A DNA stretch of 64,000 bases from NCBI GenBank assembly GCA_033852095.1, contig JAWSVD010000134.1, positions 37,482 through 101,481 on the forward strand. The letters are read 5' to 3'. The translations under genes were made by a program, and so were the position numbers. Below the pieces are notes generated by a model. The model saw only the letters and a program-made list of their open reading frames with translations. It was not told where the DNA came from and did not search any database. Of this stretch, positions 8,773 to 18,057 are shown in pieces. The DNA is from CALCKW01 sp033852095. GTDB taxonomy: Bacteria > Pseudomonadota > Gammaproteobacteria > CALCKW01. Within the stretch, counting starts at the first letter, position 1. Every line of letters begins with the position of its first letter.

Positions 8773-9438
8773 TTAAAAGCGGTAGGTCACGCCGATCGAG
8801 CCGTAAGCATGCACACCGTCCAATACGTCTTCTATGTCTCGCTTCTCAGCGTCCAGAGCACTTTGTGCCACCCCTGAAGAGGTGGAGAGCACGTTCACAT
8901 CGGCGCTGCTCAAGGGCTTCAAAACACCCAGCTCAGCCATGAAACTCAGCCCGTCGCGCTCGCCCAGGCGATTGCCCCATCCGAGACCGACAAACGGCCC
9001 AAAGCCGGATTGATCGATGTGCGTTTCCAGTGTCGAGCCATCGGTGATTCGCTCGCCACCGCCGACGCTGTAGCTGTCGCCGCCCGACACCTCAACGTCC
9101 ACTTTCATGTCGAAATGCCCGAGCCCGCCACTGACGAAAAACTGGCTGCGTGCAAAGGGAAACCAATCGGCCCCGACGCGCTGCGCCGAGAGATCCACAT
9201 CCCCTGTGTAGCTATTGCCTTCGAAATCATAGCGGCTGTCATTGCCGAAATCCGCCTGCGAGAACTGAATCCGCCACTGCAGCTGATCACTGTCACGAAA
9301 AGAGACCGGTGTGCGGCCGGAGTAGTTGAGCCCAAAACCCGACTCACCCAGTATCAAGCCCGCCGCACGATCGCTTGCATACGCCGACAGGGGCCCCGTC
9401 AACATAAGTATCAAACAGCTCAATTTTGTAATACGCAT
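8773..9438 (-). CDS. Outer-membrane beta-barrel protein (small porin-like)
   Basis: About 221 residues from MRITKLSCLIL (an adjacent ATG at 9441 is equally possible). A clear signal peptide ends near AYA. The mature part alternates polar and hydrophobic residues in strand-like blocks separated by Gly/Ser/Asp-rich loops, and the final residues TYRF end in Phe, the usual BAM recognition signature. Size suggests an eight-stranded barrel. The specific family was not recognised; OmpW-like or CarO-like barrels are possible. Substrate unknown. Confidence 0.7.
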   Translation of the reverse strand: MRITKLSCLILMLTGPLSAYASDRAAGLILGESGFGLNYSGRTPVSFRDSDQLQWRIQFSQADFGNDSRYDFEGNSYTGDVDLSAQRVGADWFPFARSQFFVSGGLGHFDMKVDVEVSGGDSYSVGGGERITDGSTLETHIDQSGFGPFVGLGWGNRLGERDGLSFMAELGVLKPLSSADVNVLSTSSGVAQSALDAEKRDIEDVLDGVHAYGSIGVTYRF

Positions 9439-9583
9439 CATGAGATCAACACCCAGATTCCTGTGTAAGCCATGAATTTTAGAAGCCCAGCCGCCACTTG
9501 TCTGTGACCAACTGTAACGCGAGGCCGTGTTCAGACAAGGGCATGCGCACACAAGCTGCAGACCGAGACAAACCGCCTGTGCG

Positions 9584-10216
9584 CTACTGCTTGACCGCCG
9601 AAAACGCCAAGGCCCCGCCAGCGCCTAGATAGAGACTGGCAAAAACCCGGCTCACAAAACCGTTGAGCTTGTCACTGCCCCAGCGCTGATGAGCGCGGTG
9701 ACTGAGAAAGGCATAGCCCAGCAAACACAGCAGCGACGCTGTCATAAACGTGGAGAGCAACAGGGCAAACTGCCAACCCAGCGCCTCTGCGGTATCGAGA
9801 AACTGGGGAAACAAAGCCATGGTGAAGGCAATCGCCTTGGGGTTGGTGAGCGCGATCAGCAGCCCGCGGCTGTAGAGCTTTAAAAAACTGGCGGCCTGCG
9901 TTTTTGGCGCACCGACGGGAACGCTCGAAAACCCCGTTCGCCAGAGCTTAAAACCCAGATAGAGCAGATAGATCGCGCCGATGAATTTGACACTGGTGAG
10001 CCCGACGCTGGAATAGAGCAAAATCGCGCTCAAACCGAGCACAGATGCCATCGACAGAACAAACAGCCCACTGACGTTACCGGCAATGGTGACCAACGCC
10101 CACCAGGGGCCAAAACGCAGGCTGTGGGTTGTCACCAACAACACCGCAGGCCCGGGCGTGAGCGCGGTAAACAAAGCAATTGAAGCGAACAGAAACCAGC
10201 TTTCCAGGGACATCAT
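9584..10216 (-). CDS. LysE/RhtB family amino-acid exporter
   Basis: 210 residues with about six hydrophobic segments. The N-terminal FTALTPGPAVLLVTTHSLRFG is the family signature, and ALTNPKAIAFTMALFPQF in the middle is typical of RhtB-type members. Such proteins export amino acids or related metabolites across the inner membrane. The substrate cannot be read from the sequence. An ATG at 10213 is an alternative start. It is a single gene with no obvious operon partner. Confidence 0.9.
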   Translation of the reverse strand: MMSLESWFLFASIALFTALTPGPAVLLVTTHSLRFGPWWALVTIAGNVSGLFVLSMASVLGLSAILLYSSVGLTSVKFIGAIYLLYLGFKLWRTGFSSVPVGAPKTQAASFLKLYSRGLLIALTNPKAIAFTMALFPQFLDTAEALGWQFALLLSTFMTASLLCLLGYAFLSHRAHQRWGSDKLNGFVSRVFASLYLGAGGALAFSAVKQ

Positions 10217-10332
10217 CAGGCCTTTGACATACGTTGAACAGAACGGAAATAAAACACCACAACTAAACCCTGCGCCAAGATCGGAAAAACAGCACTAAAT
10301 TCTGCAGCTGCCGAACAGATCAAAGGCAGCGA

Positions 10333-10614
10333 TCAAGGCGCTAAGGTGCGCTCGGCGACACACTCGTAGCCGTCCATCTCGAATTCTCTGCAGATCAGCG
10401 GCCGCCGGCTGTAGATCGTGCAGCGCATGCTGTCGCGATCCAGCGCGGCGCACCAGCCGTCTTCCAAGCGATGCATGCTCTGCGCGCCCCACTGATCTTC
10501 GGCAATAAAGCGCTCAGGCACCCCTGTATCAGTGACCAACATGACCTCCAGGCGACAGCAACTCGCCCGGCAGCTGTCGCAGCCACCAGACGCAGATGCC
10601 GCGTCACCGGACAG
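10333..10614 (-). CDS. YkgJ family cysteine-cluster protein
   Basis: About 93 residues. The conserved Cys pattern of the family is visible: CDSCRASCC at the N-terminus and CTIYSRRPLICREFE in the C-terminal half, thought to bind Zn or Fe-S. Function unknown. There is no ATG, GTG or TTG between the hisC stop and the Cys cluster. The best start is a CTG at 10614 preceded by GAGGAG with 7-base spacing, which overlaps the end of hisC by 11 bases. The frame is open to 10842, but the upstream part is a shadow of hisC. Confidence 0.75.
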   Translation of the reverse strand: MSGDAASASGGCDSCRASCCRLEVMLVTDTGVPERFIAEDQWGAQSMHRLEDGWCAALDRDSMRCTIYSRRPLICREFEMDGYECVAERTLAP

Positions 10615-11680
10615 CCGAAGACTCCTCGAGCAATTTCGCCAAAACCTGCAGCAAGCGACCACACTCCTGTCCAGAACCCACGCTGATGCGCAAATACTCA
10701 TTGATGCGCGGATCTTTGAAGTGCCGGACAAGGATTTTTTCTTCGCGCAAGGCCGCAGCCAATGACTCGGCTCCGCGCCGGGGGTGCGTCGCCAATACAA
10801 AGTTTGCCGCGGAGGGAAGGCACTCAAAGCCCAAGCCCGCAAGGCCCGCCACCAACGCTTCTCGGGTACTCACAACAAGCTGGCAGCAATCCACAAAATA
10901 GGCGTCGTCCTCTACGCTGGCAACAGCGCCAGCCTGCGCCAAGCTGTCGAGCGGATAGGAGTTAAAGCTGTCCTTTACGCGCACTAAACCGTCGATCAAC
11001 GCGGGAGAGCCCAGGGCATAACCCACGCGCAGGCCCGCCAGTGAACGGGATTTGGAAAAGGTGCGCACCACCAGCACGTTGTCGAAACGATCGAGCAAAG
11101 CCACCGCACTCTGGCCGCCAAAATCGATGTAGGCCTCGTCCACCAGCACAGCGCAGTGGCGGTTGCTGGCGGCAATAGCTTCGATGGCCTGCAACGACAG
11201 CAAACACCCGGTGGGCGCATTGGGGTTGGCAATCACTACCCCACCCGAATCCCGCGCGTAGTCACCGGGTTCGATCGCGAACTGATCGTTCAGCGCAATG
11301 GGCTGGGTGGTGATGCCGTACAAGCCGGCATACACCGGGTAAAAACTGTAGCTGATGTCCGGGCACAGCAGCGGCTTGTCTTGCCGAAAAAAAGCATAAA
11401 AAGCATGCGCCAATACCTCATCAGAACCGTTGCCCACAAACACCTGCGAGCGGTGCACGCCGTGATAATCGGCCAGGGTTTGCACCAGCGCTGCAGACGC
11501 GGGGTCACAGTAGCGTCGCAGGCCGTCATCCGCCGCCTGCCTGATCGCTTCGAGTGCCAGCGGCGAAGGGCCGTAAGGACTCTCGTTGGTGTTCAATTTG
11601 ATCAGGTCAGCGACTTTGGGCTGTTCGCCCGGCACATAAGGGCTGAGCCGATCTATGCCTGGACTCCAGAATTTACTCAC
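10604..11680 (-). CDS. hisC: Histidinol-phosphate aminotransferase
   Basis: 358 residues, fold-type I PLP enzyme. Landmarks: LIKLNTNESPYGPSP at the N-terminus, VFVGNGSDEVL, ANPNAPTG, LVDEAYIDFGG, and the PLP lysine in RTFSKSRSLAGLRVGY. It catalyses transamination of imidazole-acetol phosphate to histidinol phosphate. Its start overlaps the hisD stop by 4 bases (ATGA). The order hisG, hisD, hisC downstream of murA is the pseudomonad-type arrangement, here with a DAHP synthase inserted. Confidence 0.96.
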   Translation of the reverse strand: MSKFWSPGIDRLSPYVPGEQPKVADLIKLNTNESPYGPSPLALEAIRQAADDGLRRYCDPASAALVQTLADYHGVHRSQVFVGNGSDEVLAHAFYAFFRQDKPLLCPDISYSFYPVYAGLYGITTQPIALNDQFAIEPGDYARDSGGVVIANPNAPTGCLLSLQAIEAIAASNRHCAVLVDEAYIDFGGQSAVALLDRFDNVLVVRTFSKSRSLAGLRVGYALGSPALIDGLVRVKDSFNSYPLDSLAQAGAVASVEDDAYFVDCCQLVVSTREALVAGLAGLGFECLPSAANFVLATHPRRGAESLAAALREEKILVRHFKDPRINEYLRISVGSGQECGRLLQVLAKLLEESSAVR

Positions 11681-12987
11681 TGGGTATCCTTAGCTATGCG
11701 GAAACGCGCGGAGGCGGCGTGTGCCTGCAGGCCCTCACCGTCGGCCAAGACACTGGCGATACGACCCAGTGTCGCAGCGCCTTCAGGGCTGCAATTGATG
11801 ATGCTGCTGCGTTTTTGGAAATCATAAACGCCCAGCGGCGATGAATAGCGCGCCGTGCCCGAGGTGGGCAAGACGTGGTTCGGCCCCGCGCAATAGTCAC
11901 CCAGTGCTTCGGCCGTGTGGCGGCCCATAAAGATCGCCCCCGCGTGGCGGATTTGTGGCAACCACGCCTGCGCATCATCCACCGAGAGTTCCAAGTGCTC
12001 CGGTGCGATGGTATTGACCACCTCGATCGCCTGCGCCTGATCGGCCACGTGAATGAACACGCCGCGATCCCGCAGTGACGTTTCAATCACTTGCTGCCGA
12101 GGCAACTGCAATACGAGCTTGTCCATGCTGGCCTGCACCGCGTCCAGAAATGCAGCGTCGCTGCTGATCAAAATCGCCTGCGCCAGTTCGTCGTGCTCAG
12201 CCTGGGAGAACAAATCCATGGCGATCCATGCGGGGTCGGTCTTGCCATCGCAGACCACACAGATCTCCGAGGGCCCGGCGATCATGTCGATGCCCACCTG
12301 GCCAAACACCTGACGCTTTGCCGTCGCCACCCAGACATTGCCAGGCCCGGTGATCTTGTCCACCCGCGGCACTGTCTCTGTGCCGTAGGCCAAGGCCGCC
12401 ACTGCCTGCGCACCGCCAACGGTGAATACTCTGTCCACACCCGCCAAGGCCGCTGCCGCCAAGACCATGGCGTTGCGCTCGCCGCGCGGCGTGGGCACCA
12501 CCATCACCAGCTCGCCCACACCCGCGACTTTCGCCGGAATGGCGTTCATCAGCACAGACGAAGGGTAGCTTGCCTTACCGCCTGGCACGTAAATACCCGC
12601 CCGGTCGAGCGGCCGCACCAGCTGACCCAGCACCGTGCCGTCAGCTTCCGTGTACTGCCAAGATTCCTGACGCTGGCGCTCATGAAAACTGCGCACCCGC
12701 TCGGCCGCCGCGGTCAGCGCCGCGCGCTGCTCTGTGGGCAAGTCATCCAGCGCCTGCTGCAGCTCATCGGCGCACACCGTCAGCTGCGCCATGCTGTCCA
12801 CAGCCAACTGATCGAACTGACGGGTGTATTGCAGCAGCGCGGCGTCGCCCTCACGCCGCACGGTTGCAATGATTTCACTGACGGCGCCCGCTACCTTGTC
12901 ATCGGACACCGCCTCCCAGGCCAAACGCTGCTGCAGCCGCTGGCCAAAGTCGGGGGAAGCCGCAGACAGGCGGAGCACCTTGTCCAT
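11677..12987 (-). CDS. hisD: Histidinol dehydrogenase
   Basis: 436 residues, full length. Conserved blocks include YVPGGKASYPSSVLMNAIPAKVAG, the ITGPGNVWVATAKRQVFGQVGIDMIAGPSE segment, the Zn-site region SQAEHDELAQ, APEHLELSVDDA and the C-terminal GPNHVLPTSGTARYSSPL. It carries out the last two NAD-dependent oxidations of histidine synthesis. Its ATG shares one base with the stop of the upstream DAHP synthase gene. Confidence 0.97.
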   Translation of the reverse strand: MDKVLRLSAASPDFGQRLQQRLAWEAVSDDKVAGAVSEIIATVRREGDAALLQYTRQFDQLAVDSMAQLTVCADELQQALDDLPTEQRAALTAAAERVRSFHERQRQESWQYTEADGTVLGQLVRPLDRAGIYVPGGKASYPSSVLMNAIPAKVAGVGELVMVVPTPRGERNAMVLAAAALAGVDRVFTVGGAQAVAALAYGTETVPRVDKITGPGNVWVATAKRQVFGQVGIDMIAGPSEICVVCDGKTDPAWIAMDLFSQAEHDELAQAILISSDAAFLDAVQASMDKLVLQLPRQQVIETSLRDRGVFIHVADQAQAIEVVNTIAPEHLELSVDDAQAWLPQIRHAGAIFMGRHTAEALGDYCAGPNHVLPTSGTARYSSPLGVYDFQKRSSIINCSPEGAATLGRIASVLADGEGLQAHAASARFRIAKDTQ

Positions 12988-14057
12988 CAGCTGGTCTCGT
13001 TGCCTGCGCGACGTGCACGCACTGCCGCTGCCAGATCTTGCAACATCGGCACCGTGCTCTCCCAGTCGACGCAGGCATCGGTGATGCTCTGGCCGTAGGT
13101 GGGCTCGCGATCAGCGGAGTAGGACTGGTTGCCCGCCACCAAATTGCTCTCGATCATCACGCCGAAGATGCGGCCGTCGCCATCGGCGACCTGGTGGCAG
13201 ATGTCACGGTTCACGTATTTCTGACGCTCGTGTTTTTTGCGGCTGTTGGCGTGGCTGCAATCGATCATGACCCGCTCGGGCTTGCCGGATTTTGCCAACA
13301 GAGCGCAAGCCTCATCGACGCTCGCAGCATCGTGGTTCACGGCCTTGCTGCCGCCGCGCAAGATAATGTGCGAGGCTTCATTACCGGTAGTGGCAAAAAT
13401 TGCCGAGTGACCGGATTTGGTCACCGACAAAAAACGGTGCGGACAGGAGGCCGAACCGATCGCGTCCACGGCCAGCTGCATGCTGCCCGCGGTGCCGTTC
13501 TTAAAGCCCACCGGACAAGACAAGCCAGACGCCAGCTCACGGTGAGACTGGCTCTCCGTGGTGCGCGCGCCGATGGCACCCCAGGCGACCAGATCCGCAA
13601 TGAACTGCGGGCTGATCAAATCCAGATACTCGACGCCGCAGGGCAGGCCCAGGCCGTTGATGTCACAGAGCAGCTGCCGCGCCGTGCGCAGACCCTTGTT
13701 GATATCAAAGCTGTCGTTGATGTCCGGGTCGTTGATCAGGCCCTTCCAGCCCACGGTGGTGCGCGGCTTCTCGAAATACACCCGCATCACGATCTCAAGA
13801 TCGCCTTTCAGCTCTTCACGCACTTTCACCAAGCGCTGCGCGTATTCCATCGCCGCAGCCGGGTCGTGGATAGAACAGGGCCCCACCACCACAACCAAAC
13901 GGTCGTCTTCACGGCGCATGGTGCGCTGGATGGCGCGGCGCGATTCGGACACGGTTTCAAAGGCCTTGTCGCTGCCGGCCACTTCCTGCATCAAATCTTC
14001 AGGGGCTATCAGCTTCAAGTGTTCGCTGATGCGCAGGTCATCGGTATTCGTCGTCAT
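12987..14057 (-). CDS. 3-deoxy-7-phosphoheptulonate synthase (class I DAHP synthase)
   Basis: 356 residues, the AroF/AroG/AroH type Ia enzyme. Landmarks: VVVGPCSIHDPAAAMEYA (PEP site), MRVYFEKPRTTVGWKGLINDP, GARTTESQSHRELASGLSCPVGFKNGT, and metal ligands in MIDCSHANSRKKH and IFGVMIESNL. It makes the first committed step of aromatic amino-acid synthesis from PEP and erythrose-4-phosphate. The feedback class (Phe, Tyr or Trp) cannot be told safely. It is inserted between hisG (4-base overlap) and hisD (1-base overlap), so it is co-translated with the histidine genes. Confidence 0.95.
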   Translation of the reverse strand: MTTNTDDLRISEHLKLIAPEDLMQEVAGSDKAFETVSESRRAIQRTMRREDDRLVVVVGPCSIHDPAAAMEYAQRLVKVREELKGDLEIVMRVYFEKPRTTVGWKGLINDPDINDSFDINKGLRTARQLLCDINGLGLPCGVEYLDLISPQFIADLVAWGAIGARTTESQSHRELASGLSCPVGFKNGTAGSMQLAVDAIGSASCPHRFLSVTKSGHSAIFATTGNEASHIILRGGSKAVNHDAASVDEACALLAKSGKPERVMIDCSHANSRKKHERQKYVNRDICHQVADGDGRIFGVMIESNLVAGNQSYSADREPTYGQSITDACVDWESTVPMLQDLAAAVRARRAGNETS

Positions 14058-14713
14058 GCTGTATTTGCCTCGACTGCACGCGCCATGTCGGCCGTGAAGT
14101 CACTGATTTCGCGGTGCTTCAATTTAGCCGCCGCTTTATTAACAATTAATCGAGCTGTGCTGTGACGGATCACTTTCAGCTCGTCCAAACCATTCGCTCG
14201 CAAGGTATTGCCGGTATCGACCAGATCGACAATCACGTCGGCCAGGCCCACCAGCGGGGCCAGCTCCATGGAGCCGTAGAGCTTGATCAACTCCACCTGG
14301 ACCGGGGTCGCATGCTCGCCGCTGAAATACTGCCGCGCCTGCTGCGTGTACTTGGTCGCCACGCGCAGCTGCGTTTTGCTCTCCCAGTCGGAATCGGGAC
14401 GCCCCGCCACGGACAAACGGCAGGCTGCAACTTTCAGGTCGAGCGGCTCGTACAAGCCGCGCCCGCCGTGCTCGTTCAGCACATCCTTGCCCACCACACC
14501 CAGATCCGCGGCGCCGTACTCCACATAAGTGGGCACATCGCTGGAGCGCACCACCAACACCGTGACACCGGGCCGCGTGGTGGCGAATTCCAGCTTGCGG
14601 CTGACATCCGGATCCTCCAACAGCTCGATGCCCGCCATTTTTAGCAACGGTGCCATCTGCTTAAACAGGCGCCCTTTGGCCAGCGCAATCGTCAAACCCT
14701 GCTGCTCACTCAT
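14054..14713 (-). CDS. hisG: ATP phosphoribosyltransferase, short form
   Basis: 219 residues, so it lacks the C-terminal regulatory domain of long HisG. Short-form enzymes form an octamer with HisZ, which is not in this window. Landmarks: TIALAKGRLFKQMAPLL at the start, GAADLGVVGKDVL, and the PRPP loop DVIVDLVDTGNTLRANGL. It catalyses the first step of histidine synthesis. Two bases separate it from the murA stop. Confidence 0.96.
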   Translation of the reverse strand: MSEQQGLTIALAKGRLFKQMAPLLKMAGIELLEDPDVSRKLEFATTRPGVTVLVVRSSDVPTYVEYGAADLGVVGKDVLNEHGGRGLYEPLDLKVAACRLSVAGRPDSDWESKTQLRVATKYTQQARQYFSGEHATPVQVELIKLYGSMELAPLVGLADVIVDLVDTGNTLRANGLDELKVIRHSTARLIVNKAAAKLKHREISDFTADMARAVEANTA

Positions 14714-14715
14714 GA

Positions 14716-15981
14716 CTAGCCCTGCCCCGACACGCGCTCGATGGTGGCACCCAACTGCCGAAACTTCTCTTCTATACGCTCGTAACCGCGATCGACGTGG
14801 TAGATGCGCTGCACCAGGGTCTCGCCCTCGGCGACCAGGCCCGCGATGACAAGACTGGCGGAGGCGCGCAGATCAGTCGCCATCACAGGCGCCCCGGTCA
14901 GCTTGTTCACGCCGGTGATCATCACCGTTTTGCCTTCGATGCGCGCGTCCATGCCCATGCGCTGCAACTCTTGGATGTGCATAAAACGGTTCTCGAAAAT
15001 CGTTTCAGTGATCGCCCCCGTGCCCTCGGCCACCGCGTTCAATACGCAGAATTGCGCCTGCATGTCCGTGGGAAAACCCGGGTGCGGCGAGGTGCGCAAA
15101 TTGATCGCCTTGGGCCGCTTGCCGCGCATGTCCAGCTCGATCCAATCCTCACCCGTGTCGATGCGCGCACCGGCAGCTTCGAGTTTTTGCAACACCGCGT
15201 CCATGATCATCGGGCGGGTGTTCAGGGTGCGCACGTGGCCACCGGTCACGGCGGCGGCCACCAGGTAAGTGCCGGTCTCGATGCGATCGGGCACCACGTG
15301 CCAACGGCAACCCGAGAGACGCTCCACGCCTTCGATCTCGATGGTCTGGGTGCCGGCGCCGCGGATCTTGGCGCCGCAGGCGTTGAGAAAGTTCGCCAGA
15401 TCCACAACTTCGGGCTCACGCGCCGCATTTTTAAGTACCGTGGTGCCCTCGGCCAAAGTCGCCGCCATCATCAAGTTTTCGGTGCCCGTGACCGTCACTG
15501 TGTCGAACACCAGCTTCGCCCCTTTGAGGCGCTTGGCACTGGCCCTGATGTAGCCGTTCTTCACTTCGACCTCGGCACCGAGGGCACGCAGGCCTTCGAT
15601 GTGCAGGTCCACTGGGCGAGTACCGATAGCACAACCACCGGGCAGAGACACCTCCGCGTGACCAAAGCGCGCCACCAAGGGGCCGAGCACCAGGATGGAT
15701 GCGCGCATGGTCTTTACTAAATCGTAAGGCGCGCAGGTGCTGTCTATTTTAGCGGCATCGGTCTCTATGCCCATGCTCTCATCGAGCGTGACCCGCACAC
15801 CCATGCGGCTGAGCAACTGAATAGCCGTGGTCACGTCGCGCAGGTGCGGCACGTTACTGATGTTCACCGGGGCTTCACACAACAGGGTCGCCGCCACAAT
15901 CGGCAACACCGCGTTCTTTGCACCAGAAATACGGACCTGCCCCTCCAAGGGCTGGCCACCGACTATCTTTAAGGCATCCAT
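14716..15981 (-). CDS. murA: UDP-N-acetylglucosamine 1-carboxyvinyltransferase
   Basis: About 421 residues from ATG 15981 (MDALKIVGGQPLEGQVRISG); a TTG at 15993 is less likely. KNAVLPIVAATLL holds the conserved Lys-Asn. LPGGCAIGTRPVDLH holds the PEP-adduct Cys that fosfomycin attacks. RPMIMDAVLQKLEAAGA and the C-terminal DLRASASLVIAGLVAEG are also family signatures. It performs the first committed step of peptidoglycan synthesis in the cytoplasm. It is first gene of the murA-hisG-aroG-like-hisD-hisC-ykgJ operon and divergent from yrbG across about 160 bases. Confidence 0.97.
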   Translation of the reverse strand: MDALKIVGGQPLEGQVRISGAKNAVLPIVAATLLCEAPVNISNVPHLRDVTTAIQLLSRMGVRVTLDESMGIETDAAKIDSTCAPYDLVKTMRASILVLGPLVARFGHAEVSLPGGCAIGTRPVDLHIEGLRALGAEVEVKNGYIRASAKRLKGAKLVFDTVTVTGTENLMMAATLAEGTTVLKNAAREPEVVDLANFLNACGAKIRGAGTQTIEIEGVERLSGCRWHVVPDRIETGTYLVAAAVTGGHVRTLNTRPMIMDAVLQKLEAAGARIDTGEDWIELDMRGKRPKAINLRTSPHPGFPTDMQAQFCVLNAVAEGTGAITETIFENRFMHIQELQRMGMDARIEGKTVMITGVNKLTGAPVMATDLRASASLVIAGLVAEGETLVQRIYHVDRGYERIEEKFRQLGATIERVSGQG

Positions 15982-16144
15982 GGGCGTGATCAAACTCCGA
16001 AGTTAGGCCGAACAACGTCCAAATCCAGACGCATCAAGGGCAAACCGGCTATATTATCGGAATTGCTTCACCGTCGGTACCTTTGCGCGCTCAACACGCA
16101 CCAACAATTTCCGCTGCACCGCTCAACCCCACCCAGGACACAAC

Positions 16145-17089
16145 ATGATTTTGGCCGCACTCGCCGTATTGGCGGGTTTTGCACTACTTATATTCAGCGC
16201 CGACCGCTTTGTCGCCGGCGCCTCCGCCATCGCCTCACATTTCGGGGTTTCGTCCTTGCTGATCGGCGTCACCGTGGTGGGTTTTGGCACCTCGGCCCCC
16301 GAGATTTTCATCGCCCTGGTCGCCAGCCTCGACGACAGCGCAGCCCTGGCCGTGGGCAACGCGGTCGGCTCCAACATCGCCAACATCGGCCTGATCCTCG
16401 GCGTCACCGCCGTGATGGTTGCCGTGCCCGTCTCCCGGGATGACGTGCGCGACGAAGTCATGGCACTGCTGGCCGCCACGGTGCTGGCCTGTGCCGTGCT
16501 GATCGACGGCGAACTCAGCCGCCTCGACGGCTTTGTCCTGTTCGCGGGCTTTATTGTCTTTGTGCTCTGGGCCATTTGGCAAGCCAAGCGCAAACCTGGC
16601 GATGACGAAGACGAGCTGCCCGACGGCATGAGGACCGGTCGCGCCTGGATCACACTGCTCTACGCCATGGCCATCTTGATCGGCAGTTCCAGACTGCTGG
16701 TCTGGGGTGCCACTAGCATCGCCGAGTCCCTCGGCATCTCCGAGCTGGTGATCGGCCTGACCATCGTCGCCATCGGCAGCAGCCTGCCAGAACTCGCCGC
16801 CTCCGTGGCCGCGGCCAGGCGCGGCAAACCGGAAATGGCGCTGGGCAACGTGATCGGCTCCAATATATTCAACACCCTGGCGGTGCTGTGCGTGCCGGCC
16901 CTGGTCGGCACCACCGTGCTGCACCCCGACGTGCTCAGCCGCGACCTGCCCGTCATGTTAGGCGCGACTGCCCTGCTTCTTTATATAGTGTTGCGCAAAC
17001 GCCTGCTGCTGAACCGCCTCGAGGGCGGCCTGCTGGTGACCAGTTTCTGCGCCTACATGCTGTGGCTCGGCATGGCGAGCAGCGCATGA
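16145..17089 (+). CDS. yrbG: Calcium/sodium antiporter, YrbG family
   Basis: 314 residues, two inverted halves each with a CaCA alpha repeat: VVGFGTSAPEIFIALVAS with AVGNAVGSNIANIGLI in the first, and IVAIGSSLPELAASVAA with ALGNVIGSNIFNTLAV in the second. About ten membrane helices with an acidic loop near residue 160. It exchanges cations across the inner membrane. yrbG heading the kdsD-lpt block is the order known from E. coli. The stop overlaps the kdsD start by 4 bases. Confidence 0.94.
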   Translation: MILAALAVLAGFALLIFSADRFVAGASAIASHFGVSSLLIGVTVVGFGTSAPEIFIALVASLDDSAALAVGNAVGSNIANIGLILGVTAVMVAVPVSRDDVRDEVMALLAATVLACAVLIDGELSRLDGFVLFAGFIVFVLWAIWQAKRKPGDDEDELPDGMRTGRAWITLLYAMAILIGSSRLLVWGATSIAESLGISELVIGLTIVAIGSSLPELAASVAAARRGKPEMALGNVIGSNIFNTLAVLCVPALVGTTVLHPDVLSRDLPVMLGATALLLYIVLRKRLLLNRLEGGLLVTSFCAYMLWLGMASSA

Positions 17090-18057
17090 ACAAACAGGCA
17101 CTGCTCAAACTGGCCGATTCGGTGCTGCAAATTGAGGCAAACGCGGTCAACGCGCTGCGCCAGCGGCTGGACGATAATTTTGTGCGCGCCTGCGAAACCC
17201 TGCTCGCCTGCGAGGGCCGCGTCATCGTCACCGGCCTTGGCAAGTCCGGCCACATCGCGCGCAAGCTGGCAGCCACCTTCGCCAGCACCGGCACCGCCGC
17301 GTTTTTTGTCCACCCCGGAGAGGCCGGCCACGGCGATCTGGGCATGATCAAACGCAACGACGTGGTGCTGGCGCTGTCCTATTCAGGCGAAGCCGTCGAA
17401 ATCATGTCGCTGCTGCCCTGGCTGGTGCGCCACGGCATCCCGCTGATCGCCCTGACCGGCAAAGCCCACTCCAACCTGGCCAAATCCGCCGACGTGCACC
17501 TGGACATAGGCGTCTCCGCGGAGGCCTGCCCGCTGGGTCTGGCACCGACCGCCAGCACCACCGCCTCACTGGCGATGGGCGACGCGCTGGCGGTGGCGCT
17601 GCTGGAATCACGCGGCTTCACCGCCGAGGACTTCGCCCTCTCTCACCCTTCCGGCGCGCTCGGCCGACGCCTGCTGCTGAGAGTGAGCGACACCATGATC
17701 AGCGGCGACGAGATCCCCTGGGTCAGCCGCGACACCACCGTGGACCAGGCGCTGCTGGTGATGACACAGAAAAGCCAGGGCATGACGTTGATTTCGCCCG
17801 ACGGCAAGTCACTGCAGGGGGTCTTTACCGACGGCGATCTGCGGCGCGCCCTCGACCTGCGCCAACCCCTGCACGAGGTCACGGTGGGGGACGTCATGAC
17901 GGCGCCCTGCCAGAGCATCGCACCCGAGGCGCTGGCGGCCGCGGCGGTCAAAGTGATGGAAGACAAGCGCATCACGGCGCTGCCCGTGGTCGGCAGCGAC
18001 AACAACATCAGCGGCCTGGTGCACCTGCACGCCCTGCTGCGCGCAGGCGTCAGCTGA
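17086..18057 (+). CDS. kdsD: Arabinose-5-phosphate isomerase
   Basis: 323 residues from the ATG at 17086, overlapping the yrbG stop. It has a SIS domain (about 35-180) with VTGLGKSGHIARKLAATFASTGT and FVHPGEAGHGDLGMI, then two CBS domains (about 205-320). It converts ribulose-5-phosphate to arabinose-5-phosphate, the precursor of KDO for lipopolysaccharide. The expected partner kdsC (KDO-8-phosphate phosphatase) is absent: lptC begins one base inside the kdsD stop. Confidence 0.96.
   Translation: MNKQALLKLADSVLQIEANAVNALRQRLDDNFVRACETLLACEGRVIVTGLGKSGHIARKLAATFASTGTAAFFVHPGEAGHGDLGMIKRNDVVLALSYSGEAVEIMSLLPWLVRHGIPLIALTGKAHSNLAKSADVHLDIGVSAEACPLGLAPTASTTASLAMGDALAVALLESRGFTAEDFALSHPSGALGRRLLLRVSDTMISGDEIPWVSRDTTVDQALLVMTQKSQGMTLISPDGKSLQGVFTDGDLRRALDLRQPLHEVTVGDVMTAPCQSIAPEALAAAAVKVMEDKRITALPVVGSDNNISGLVHLHALLRAGVS

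Noticed and set aside
12091..15720. Long plus-strand frames (300-375 codons) opposite hisD, the DAHP synthase and murA
   Set aside because: They lie fully antisense to well-recognised enzymes and have compositions typical of GC-rich shadow frames.
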